From: Cryptomeria japonica
Lineage: Eukaryota; Streptophyta; Pinopsida; Cupressales; Cupressaceae
NCBI RefSeq assembly: GCF_030272615.1
Contig: NC_081410.1
Location: forward strand, 566,637,152-566,701,151
Direction: 5' to 3'
Length of the DNA: 64,000 nt
The notes under the pieces were generated by a model, which was not told the origin of the DNA, did not search any database, and saw only the letters and a list, made by a program, of their open reading frames with translations. Of this stretch, positions 48,635 to 57,548 are shown one piece after another; the first letter of the stretch is position 1; the number at the start of each line of letters is the position of its first letter. Made by a program: the position numbers and the translations under genes.

Positions 48635-49162
48635 CTAGGCTTCTTCTTCTTTAAAAACAACATCTCTACTAATGATTACCTTCCTAGTGATGCGATTAAA
48701 CAACTTATATGCTTTGGATTGTTCACAATAACCAATAAAGATGCATTTCTCACCTCTATCATCCAGCTTACTTCTTATTTCCTTAGGCACATGTGCAAAT
48801 ACAACACATCCAAAAATTCTAAAATAAGATACACAATGGGACTTACTACTCCATGCTTGTTGTGGAACCTTGTTTTTCACACTTTTTGTTGGACTCCTAT
48901 TTAAGATATATACTGCAAAAGCTACTGCTTCAGCCCAATATTCATTTGGTAGGTTCTTTACCTTCAACATACTCCTTGCCATTTCCATTATTGTTCTATT
49001 CTTTCTTTCTGCAACACCATTTTGTTGAGGTGTGTAACTCGTAGTAAATTGTTTCTTTATTCCATGATACTTGAAATAATCTAAGAACTCATTTGATTTG
49101 TATTCTACACCTCTATCTGATCTCAATACCTTAATGGGTAGCCCACTTTGCTTCTCAACCAA
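48635..49162 (-). pseudogene. Copia integrase core, second part
   Basis: 175 codons with VLRSDRGVEYKSNEF (second catalytic Asp), YTPQQNGVAERKNRT (catalytic Glu) and the C-terminal ISRDVVF motif that precedes RT in Copia elements. A frame break between 49285 and 49162 separates it from the first integrase part. Confidence 0.9.
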
Positions 49163-49284
49163 TGCTCTAAACTCTTTGAATTTTCCAAATGCTTCTGATT
49201 TGTACTGAAGGAAATAAACCCATATTTTTCACTAAAATCATCAATAAAAGATAGAAAATAAATGCTCCCCCCCAATGATGGTGT

Positions 49285-49959
49285 TTACATTGGACCATAT
49301 ATATCTATATGCACAATCTCTAGAGGTTTCCATGCTCTATATGAAATCCCTTTTGGAAATTTATTTCTATGTTGTTTAGCCAAAATACAACTATTACATG
49401 AATTTAGTGGCTCTTTAATTGGGGGTAATCCTTTTACCATTTTATTTTGTTGTAATAAAGATAATCCTTTGAAGTGAAGATGGCCATAGCTCAAGTGCCA
49501 TACCCGTGCTTGATCCAAACAAGCTGCCTTGAAATTCACTTCAACTTCTCCAACCTTTTTACTCTTCATTTGAAGTGGGTACATCCTATTCCTTGTCATT
49601 TCAATCCTTGCAATTATCATGTTACTAGAAGATTTATCAAATATAGTGCATACATCATTCTCAAAGATAACCTTATAACCTTTTTGAACAAGTTGACCCA
49701 CACTTATGAGATTGTGTTTCAAATCTGGTACATAATAAACATCAGGAATAGTCCTCTTACCAAAATTTGTCATCACATTGATTGTACCTTTTCCCATTAC
49801 TTCCACTGTGTCATTGCTACCTAATTTCACTTCCAATTTAATTGAGCTATCCAAGTAATCAAATAAATCTCTATTTCTTGTCATGTGATTGCTACACCCA
49901 CTATCTAGAAACCAAGAATCACTTGGACTTTCTTGTGCTATATGACATGTAATGAACAA
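49285..49959 (-). pseudogene. Copia protease, pre-integrase and integrase start
   Basis: 224 codons. WFLDSGCSNHMT (aspartic protease DSG at residues 19-21) is followed by DVYYVPDLKHNLISVGQL, the pre-integrase WHLSYGHLHFKGLSLLQQNK with CNSCILAKQ (zinc-binding HHCC), and VHIDIYGP with the first Asp of the integrase triad. A TAA ends it soon after, and upstream a stop separates it from gag. Confidence 0.9.
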
Positions 49960-50019
49960 TGTTTCTGAACTATTTTAAGAAAAAATTGCATTTTGCTTTC
50001 CTATATCAACTTGTTTCTT

Positions 50020-50875
50020 TCAACATTCATTAACAAAGTGTCCATACTTTTTGCAGTAGTAACATTGAATATTGGACTTATCATACCTTTGTGATGATTG
50101 ATTATTACTATGTCCTCTTGTGTTGAAACTTTGATTTCTCCTTCCTCCTGGTTTAAGACTTCTTCTCTTCTCTCTTTGAAGATTGCCTCTTCCTCTTCCT
50201 CTAAATCTTGAATTTTCTCTTCCTCTGCCTCTACCAAATATCATTTGTGATTTGAAGGCATTCTCTAATGAAGAGTTACTATTCCTGTTCAACCTGTATT
50301 CATGATTATATAATGATCCAAACAACTCATCTATAGACAATTTTGACAAGTCTTTAGATTCTTCAATTGCAACCACAATAGTATCAAACTTGCTAGGCAA
50401 ACTTCTAAGAATCATTTCTACAACTTTTTGATCTGTTAGCTCATCGCCATTTAATCTAATTTGATTAACCACATTCATAACTTGAACTGAAAATTGTTCT
50501 ACTGAATCAGATTCTTTCATTTGAAGATTTTCAAAATCCCTTCTAAGTGCTTGCAACTTTTCTACTTTAACCTTACTTGTTCTTTGATATGTTGTCTCTA
50601 ATATTTCCCATGCTTTCTTGGCTAAAGTAACTCCACTAATTCTAGCAAGAACAATATCATCCATACCTTGTTGAATAATTTGTAAGGCCCTTATGTCCTC
50701 CTTCCTATTCTCCTCAAGCTTATTCTTTTCATTTGGGGTTAATGATGCCTCATTTTGTGGTTCTGCTTCTCTAATATATCCAACAATTCTTGATAACGAA
50801 ATAATGTCTTCATTCTTATTGCACAAGTATCATAATTTTTACTAGTAAAAAGTGGAATAGGGGGCTGCAAATAGT
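50020..50875 (-). pseudogene. Copia gag, frameshifted near the start
   Basis: The first residues PPIPLFTSKNYDTCAIRMKT are in one frame (to about 50790). The remaining 250 or so residues (GYIREAEPQ ... to the zinc knuckle CYYCKKYGHFVNEC) are in another, so one frameshift near 50785 breaks gag. An RG-rich stretch (GRGRGRENSRFRGRGRG) precedes the knuckle. The ORF ends directly after the last Cys of the knuckle. Gag packages the element RNA. Confidence 0.88.
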
Positions 50876-51239
50876 TAATACCTGACGTCATACCTTCTAA
50901 CAACTCTAGCTACAATCTTTTTCCCAAACCACCGTGTGGTCTGCTCCTTCTGCAAAATCTTCTGGGTCGGTTTCAACTCTCAATCCTGGTTCTTAACTTT
51001 GTTATTAAAGTTGATTGATCTTCTTGCAAAACCGGTCTCCTCTTAGCTGTACGATCTTCTTCAATGACTGGGCAATCTCCTCAAACCGATGTTTCCCAAG
51101 GCTGCAGCCTTTCTGTCAATTATTATTGCTTTTACAGACCTTCTGTTTGGGCAACGGTCTTCAGGCAAACTGCGATCTCTTTCTTGATTCACCTATCTTT
51201 AATAACTTTGCCGTAATTCTGAAATGGGCAACAAACCAT

Positions 51240-51251
51240 GCTCTGATACCA
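51240..51251 (-). promoter_or_regulatory. Primer-binding site of Copia element
   Basis: The minus strand reads TGGTATCAGAGC, complementary to the 3' part of plant initiator tRNA-Met, 3 bp inside the 5' LTR. Confidence 0.92.
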
Positions 51252-51254
51252 CTA

Positions 51255-51558
51255 TGAAGTGGGCAGAGGCATTAATGAGACAAAACTATATATTACGCAA
51301 GTGTACTACTGTACACAAACCAAACATATATTTTTCATTGCTTGCAGAAATGGGTTACATCGCCTCTATTTATAGAGGTCTGCAGAATGATCCAGAATTT
51401 ACTGCCATAAGATCTTTCTAGATTTTTCATTCTTCTTCGTTGGTCATCCTTTCTGGACTCTTCTAACTTAGACTTGTATGTTCATCTATGTTTTTAGACT
51501 GGGCATTAATTGTAGGTTGGTGGTGGTAACTAGTAGAAATTACCAGACTATTCTAACA
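51255..51558 (-). repeat. 5' LTR of Copia element
   Basis: 304 bp, TG...CA ends. It directly abuts PME copy 2 codons for RYPER at 51559. Confidence 0.93.
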
Positions 51559-51910
51559 CGCTCAGGATAACGGGCTTGGCTACACGCCGAGTTCACCACT
51601 TTGGAGACCGTTCTCCAAGCATGACGATGATGATGAGCGTTGTCGTTTGAGCCCACAGAAGCACAGACTGCCACAAACACGAGTGCGGCCACAACGAGAA
51701 TTGACTTCAGAGCAACTACCACACCTCTGCTTTTCGAAGTTTCTGCTTTCTCTTCATCAACTCTGGCATAACCACTCTTCATTTTTGTTAAGCCAATGCT
51801 TCTGTTGTTTCACAGGCAAGTACAGAATTCGAATTGTAAGAAAACAAGCTTAAAGCTTCCCGTGAGAAATGTAATGGATGGTTTGAATGTCCAATGTGCC
51901 AAGCGTCGCA

Positions 51911-51918
51911 CTTTATAG
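51911..51918 (-). promoter_or_regulatory. TATA box remnant of PME copy 2
   Basis: TATAAAG on the minus strand, 129 bp before the ATG at 51782. It is at the same relative place as in copy 1. The promoter appears structurally intact and could still drive a truncated or retroelement-containing transcript. Confidence 0.45.
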
Positions 51919-52599
51919 GATGGAATTCCGTGACATAGCTGTAATCCATCGAAAATTGGACAATCAGTATTGAAACGATAACTCCGGTGCTGCCATGAAA
52001 TTCTTATTCTCTTTTACGTAGCCAATTGCTTGTCGTAGATTTCCTTTTTCTCTTTTACTTCAATCTAAACTCTAATATTATCAAACACAGCAGCTACGAC
52101 AACCATGTATTCGACAGAATCTCGTGCCGCATAAAATTGAGAGTAGCATTCAACGTTGATTTCTCATTGCGTTTGCACTCCATCATCGCTTACTTGGATT
52201 GAAAACGCCCACAACAAGTTTGCAATATAGTTATATTCCATCAACTAATTCGTACAAGACTCTCTATAATCAAGTTGACCATAGATTAAGCATGTTAGTA
52301 GCCAGTTTAAAATCATGCTTTGCTCACACCATAATTTACCCTAATTATGTCATGGAAGGGCTTATCGATCAGAAATTTCTTTCCTTAAACAGTTCTTTTC
52401 CTTATAAAGTTATTGGTCAGCCCACGACTGCGTATACAGTTTTTTTCGTCAACATAAATTAGGACAGGAAAAATGTGTTGAACACTATAGACGAAATTCC
52501 TTTGACAGTTCACACTTCTGGATTCTGTTTACTTTTTCATCTCTATCGATTAGGTTGTATAGTATAAGCGAAATTTTCTCGACTGCGTTAGAAACAAAT

Positions 52600-53785
52600 T
52601 CTATTTGATCGCATTTCTTAAATATCTCTTCTTATCATAAAGCCACAGCTGAGATGTAAAGTCATGTGAATCTATAAATCAGACGTGAAGCAAATCTATT
52701 AAACTCTTCAACTTCAACTTCAACCATTTGAATGATTCATAAATCAAGATAAGATTCTTCAACTTCAACTATTTGATTCATACATAAGATAAGATTTCAG
52801 TTACATTAGATTTATCATGTTTTGGATGATTCATAAATCATAATAGTTTATTAAGTGGAAAATTGGCTTTGTCTTGGAAGATTTATTATTACATGGAAAA
52901 AATCTAATCGATGGGTTGAAGTTAAATAAATAAAACAAAATTGTCTTTCAATTTAAGAGTAAGTAGTCTCAATGGGAAGAAATCATTTTATGAATAAAGA
53001 AAGGGAACGGTTTGTTATTGTTACAATCAATTTGATCATTTTGAGCGTGAACATTTCAAGAAGAAAAAATATATAACAAACACTTCCACCTATCGGTTGC
53101 TTGTTGCGCCACAAAACCATGCGGCTGCTAGTTTGATTCATATTTAATAGTCTCAAGTTATATATGTCAGAAATAACTTTTTGTAGTGACTTGCTCATTA
53201 GTAATATGTATGTGACTCAAGATCGTAACATCATATGTAATGATAATGGATTTCAATATAGTACACTTGGATAAAGACTTGATATATAAAAAATGACAAA
53301 GGAATGACTGTATTTTAAGAATCTTATGAAAAATAAAATTAAGAAAGAGGATAAGATTAAAGACCAATATTTGACTAGATTGCTTGTGGGTTTAAATCAA
53401 ATGAAAGCAGAAAATTATCATTTCAAACTCTTAGGATGATAATAATTAAATATTTAATTTATTAAGTAGATAAATGAAAATAAAAAGTTTCTAATTAAAA
53501 GATAAATTAGCCTTGTGAGAAGATAGTTATGAATTATTTAATTAATTTAATAGATTTATCAATGAGGAAGTTGCTAATTTTGCTTTATATACTCAACAAT
53601 GATATGGAGTAGTAAAAATGATGCATAGGACACGTCAAGAAAACATTAAATAAATGATTAAGGCATGCAATAATGAAGACAAATAATGATGAGACTAAAT
53701 TAATATAATAACTTATTTGATTAATAGAAAGTTTAACTAAAACCTTATAAAGGATATATTCTCGAAGAACCACAGTGAAAAAAGA
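52600..53785. other. Gene-free spacer with small direct repeats
   Basis: AT-rich. CTTCAACTTCAACTATTTGA-type repeats lie at 52715-52790. No coding frame is convincing. Confidence 0.35.
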
Positions 53786-53789
53786 AACC

Positions 53790-54490
53790 ACCACCTAAGA
53801 ATATGATTTTTTTTGGGAGAAAATCATATAAACATATCCAAAAAGAGAAAATATGGAAATTTGATGATAAGAGTTCAAAATGTATCTTTTTTTCATATAG
53901 TAAATCTAATGATTATATGATCTTAAGGAGAAAAGAATTTATATGTAGAGATGTCTTTTTTAAGTGTATGACATTCCAATTTTTCACCATATTGATCTAA
54001 TAGAATACAAAATAATAGTGATACATAATCATATTCACCCAAAAAGTTTGAGATAAAACAATAGAATGTTAATGAATCAATAAAAGAACAAGAAGGAATG
54101 GATGATCCAAATTCAATATCATTATCTAGTACACTAATATAAGAAGAAAGGAAAACACGCATCAAATCATAGGGCTACAAGTTTAGTTATGCATTAATAA
54201 TATTTTTTCTACATGTGCTCATGAATTAATATTTTTTAAGGAAGAAATAATAAAGGAAAATGATAAAGTGCTATTGATCAAGAGATGGATTTAATTCATC
54301 AAAATAAAGATATTTTTTCTCCATCTGCTCATGAATTAATCTTTGCTAACGAAGAAATAATAAAAGAAAAATGATAAAGTGCTATTGATCAAGAGATGGA
54401 TTTAATTCATCAAAATAATACACAAGAAATGGTATCATTATTTTTTGGTAAAGAAGATGTCAATTATAAATGGGTACCCAAAATTATCAT
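53790..54490 (+). pseudogene. Old Copia remnant: integrase end and RT start
   Basis: The + frame 53803-54000 reads KSYKHIQKEKIWKFDDKSSK-CIFFSYS and later RRKEFICRDVFFK, matching the integrase C-terminal region of Copia (KCIF-GYS, ISRDVVF). Near 54424-54483, EMVSLFFGKEDVNYKWVPK matches the RT start TWELV-LP-GK--IGCKWV-K. It is heavily eroded and lies on the opposite strand to the Copia relics at 55.3-56.2 kb. Confidence 0.6.
54201..54420 (+). repeat. 110-bp tandem duplication inside the Copia remnant
   Basis: Units 54201-54310 and 54311-54420, both starting TATTTTTTCTxCATxTGCTC and ending ATTCATCAAAATAA. They differ at only a few positions. Confidence 0.85.
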
Positions 54491-54499
54491 AATCTTAAC

Positions 54500-55250
54500 T
54501 TGTCTTTATTTTTAATTTAATTATACTATAAATTAGAAAAACAAAAGAAATTCAAAATATGCATTGAAGTTCTTGTAATATTAAATTTAAGGTTATCTTT
54601 CTTGTGTTATTATTCCCAATGAATCGTGTTATTGAATATCACATAAATCTTGTTTTCTCTTTTGTTGTTCTATAAGTTTTGTGCAGTGGAAATAATGTGT
54701 GGTTGTGACACAAATATCTTGGATGCTATAATTTGCATGCATTAACAGTGTAGATATGGAGTAATTTTCATTTAGATTTATTAGAGAGTTGTTCTAAATG
54801 ATAAAATGAGCACTATTCCTTTAGCTTTAAAGCTACATCCAGTTTAGGTTAATTTTGTTTCTCTTAAGTTATCTTAACTTTAATTAAGTTCTTTTAAGGA
54901 AGGAAATGATTGTGACAAACCCTTGAATGGGGTAAGTTAGTTGTTATATGTTAATTTAATATTTCAAGGTTGGGTAATTATATATAATAGATTACTTTAC
55001 CATGTTTCAATAGTTATGATTATGTGTTAATTTAATCTTTTATAGACATGACTTCAAAGTTGTTAATACTGATTATTAATATTCACAACTAATAAAATGT
55101 ATTGTATAGATTTAAAAAATAATAAATCATGAGATTTGTATTGGCGTACCAATAAAATATGATCTCATCATAATTATTTATTTATGAAAATTGCAAAGAG
55201 AAGTGATACCTCCTCCAGCATGTCCTCCAAATTTGAAGGAGAAGAATGAG
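54500..55250. other. No gene seen
   Basis: AT-rich spacer between two Copia remnants. Confidence 0.35.
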
Positions 55251-55259
55251 TAGACAATT

Positions 55260-56187
55260 TGAAAAGTCCTAAAACGAAACCATCCTAGAACCACAAATTT
55301 GAAAAACCAATTGTTTCAAAGTTTTGGAATCTATGTGAACTATCAACTTTGATGCAGCGGGAGATAGGAGAATCATGAGTAGATCCACAAACCCATTAAG
55401 AGGAACTGAATTACTCCTCACACTAGATGAAGGAGTCAAAGGAACATATGGATTGTCGTCATCATCAATGGAGTGATCAAAGGTAAACACCTTGGACTGA
55501 TGATTAGCCCTACCAACTACAAAAACCTTTCATGTGGGATGACTAATGAACACTGAATGTGAAGTGAACTCAATTTTGTAGCCTTGTTGTGTAATCTAAT
55601 ATACTGATAGAAGATTATGAGCAATGTTAGGAATTCAATGAACATCAACTACTGAACCTGTACCTAAGCCATTATTACCAACAATAGCAACATGAACAAG
55701 CTAATTGTTTGCAATCAAGAGTCTATCTTGAAGTGGTTCTCTAAGAAAACATGGAATCATGGAATCAACTTTATAGGTGAAGTGAAATAAAGCTCCCGAA
55801 TCAATAATCCATCCAGCATACCTAGGTGCATGAGTGGTGATTCACCAAGGCATGATCCTTTCCATTATAATGAAGGGAAGTACCCTCTTTTTTTGCAAAA
55901 TAAGAATAAAATGAACTAGAAGAAGGAATAGAAACCACCAAGGCATGATCCTTTCCATTATAATGAAAGGAAGTATCCTCATTTTTGGCAAAATAAGAAT
56001 AAAATGAACTAGAAGAAGGAATAGAAACATGATTCTCCTTGATTAATTTATTTCACTCATGAATTTACACCTTCGTGTAACAATTGTATTCAACATGCCC
56101 CTCTTTCTTGCAAAAGCCTCATGTGGGTCTTTCCTTCTTATAGCAATTTTGTTCACTTTGTGCGAGTTTCTTACAAAAGGTACACAT
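55260..56187 (-). pseudogene. Old Copia remnant: gag zinc knuckle and protease/pre-integrase
   Basis: Reading the minus strand from 56187: a degenerate knuckle (CTFCKK...C), then GFCKKEGHVEYNCYTK (first Cys now a stop), a Ser/His-rich linker duplicated in tandem, a WIIDSGALFHFT-like protease site near 55805-55785, then NLLSVY and KIEFTSHSVFISHPT near 55570. A frame to 55269 with FDHSIDDDDNPYVPLTPSSS follows. Several stops. Its right part equals the fragment at 1-104, so the junction with module M (56188) is duplicated too. Confidence 0.65.
55845..56030 (-). repeat. 93-bp in-frame tandem duplication in Copia linker
   Basis: CCAAGGCATGATCCTTTCC occurs at 55845 and 55938, and the units differ at few positions. 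93 bp is 31 codons: SIPSSSSFYSYFAK is repeated in the protein. Confidence 0.85.
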
Positions 56188-57055
56188 GGATAACAATAGC
56201 TTTAGGAGAGCCGTGAGCTAGACGAAGTGGTTCGAGATTTTACCCTTTTTGTTATTTGAGCTTCTCAGTTCCATGCACTCTTTCGCACACACAAAAACTT
56301 ACTCCACGTGACCAATAGAAATGTCTTTTATTTGCACAATCCACTAACGAAAAATTGGTAGGTTAACGAAAATGATAAGCAATTCTAAATTGTGTAGAGT
56401 GCACTCCAAGTTCCCTGGAATGAATCTACACAAAAATAGAACGTAAACTACTTTGAAATGGATGTTTGAATGTATGGTAGCAACTCTTTTTGGAAAAACT
56501 TTGGTTGAATTGGTTGCATGGATGGTCTGCCATTTTCTTTATTTGAATTATAATTGAAGGAGACGTGAATTTCGGATATATGTCTCTTACGTTATCTATA
56601 TTCGTCAACGACTAATGACAGTTAATGTTTAGTCAAAACTACACAAAACGGCTATAAATGTTTGACTCGAGTAACTATCCGGTCATGAAAAGCAGCGTGG
56701 ACAAAGCCCGTAGTACGAACAGTCTTATACAAAATGCTTTAAATGATATTAATAAGAAGAAGAATCCCCAGCAAATGTCTCGTGCAAAATTACAACCGCT
56801 GTGAAAATTCAACGTTGAATGCTATTGTCTTCCTCTTCGAAATTTTAGGCGGCATACGAATTCGACGCCTCCCAGCTGTTGAGTTTGACAACGGGAGAGT
56901 TGAGATTAAAGATAAAACAGAAAAGAAAATCTAGATGAAGTGATAGTAACCAATCAAGAGTTTTAAGGGAATAAGAAAGCGTGTGAGTTATCTTGTCGAA
57001 AGGTTTAACAAAGATTGATTATCTAATTCTCAACCGATCAATAATTGCCCTTGGA
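56188..57055 (+). repeat. Module M, copy 6
   Basis: Nearly identical to 105-985 and preceded by the same Copia gag fragment, so the duplicated unit is at least about 980 bp and includes part of a Copia element. It contains TCAACGTTGAATGCT at about 56809, shared with the PME 5' flank. After about 57055 it diverges from copy 1. Confidence 0.8.
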
Positions 57056-57085
57056 AGTCTTGTATCTTTTAAAATTCAAAGAAGA

Positions 57086-57252
57086 TCATTGGATGAAATA
57101 CCTTGATTAACTACATTTGAATGGTAGAGATCATAGGTGCAACAAACAAGTTAAAACATTTATTCAAGCACATTCGAAAGGTTTTAACTTGTTTGTTGCA
57201 CCTATGATCTCTACCATTCAAATGTTATTAATCAATGTATTTCATCGAATGA
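57086..57252. repeat. Near-perfect foldback hairpin (72-bp arms)
   Basis: Arm 57086-57157 pairs with 57181-57252 around a 23-nt loop. By hand alignment 68 of 72 positions pair, and the inner 44 or so (from CATTTGAATGG to GTTAAAAC) are perfect. Transcribed from either strand it would form a long hairpin. It could be a palindromic MITE, a recent inverted duplication, or a small-RNA precursor; nothing decides between these. Confidence 0.9.
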
Positions 57253-57253
57253 T

Positions 57254-57548
57254 TGTCCTATCAAAACGTGGTACTATCTGCCTGCTGCTTCCCGTTTGCT
57301 GCCTGAGATGTTTGCTGCAGGGGGGCCCTCGTCGGGCTTCCCAGCCGTTGGGGACCCAAATCCTCGAGCTCCATGATTGTCCTACTCTCTTTGTCAACTT
57401 TTGGTGGTGGATTCTTTCCGGCACCCTCCATCTCCTCAGTACCTTTAGGACTCCTTTTTTTTTTTGCAGAAGTGGAACCCTCTACACATGTAGATAAGCT
57501 CCTCGGTGGGAGCCATGAAAAGATGGGGAAAGTGTAATGTCCTATCAA
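57254..57548 (-). mobile_element. Small GC-rich insertion with 11-bp flanking direct repeats
   Basis: TGTCCTATCAA stands at 57254-57264 and again at 57538-57548, enclosing 273 bp of GC-rich sequence unlike its surroundings. On the minus strand the insert begins near ATGGCTCCCACCGAGGAGCT and keeps an open frame (57548-57261) with KNPPPKVDKESRTIMELED. Flanking repeats of this size suggest target-primed insertion of a processed fragment, possibly the 5' part of a gene or element transcript. No poly(A) tail is evident, and the source is unknown. Confidence 0.45.

Larger units (their letters stand above)
46453..51558 (-). mobile_element. Ty1/Copia LTR retrotransposon in PME copy 2 exon 1
   Basis: Element of 5106 bp, minus orientation. 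5' LTR 51255-51558 and 3' LTR 46453-46756 are both 304 bp, beginning TGTTAGAATAGTCTGG and ending CCCACTTCA. By hand count they differ at about 10 positions. A primer site TGGTATCAGAGC (initiator tRNA-Met type) is 3 bp inside the 5' LTR. A G-rich polypurine tract abuts the 3' LTR. Domain order gag-PR-INT-RT-RNaseH is that of Copia. All coding parts carry stops or shifts, so it is not autonomous now. The expected 5-bp target duplication is imperfect: GAGCG before against TTGCG after. Confidence 0.93.
44841..51782 (-). pseudogene. Pectin methylesterase copy 2, disrupted by Copia insertion and 8-bp insertion
   Basis: Minus-strand pieces: 51782-51559 (exon 1, first 224 bp, MKSGYARVDEEKA, ends at RYPER), 46447-45636 (remaining 812 bp from CISSM), intron 45635-45541 (95 bp), and exon 2 45540-44841. 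Exon parts equal copy 1 exactly (224 + 812 = 1036), and exon 2 is 700 instead of 692 bp. The extra 8 bp is a tandem-like insertion (attctgg-t-attctgg, 45192-45206) that brings a stop after VQNTRIA. Active-site motifs (GYQDT, DFIFG, LGRPW) and RRLL/RKLL remain. The 5.1-kb retrotransposon lies between RYPER and CISSM. Without these two lesions the gene would be full length, so loss was recent. As it stands it cannot make PME. Confidence 0.92.
44420..52590 (-). repeat. PME segmental duplication, arm 2 (inverted)
   Basis: Inverted counterpart of 18310-21190. Non-coding flanks match on both sides, e.g. CAAATTGAATAGCAATAAA near 44800, and GCTTATCGATC at 52350 against GATCGATAAGC at 18522. It is lengthened to about 8.2 kb by the 5.1-kb Copia insertion. 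Confidence 0.85.
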
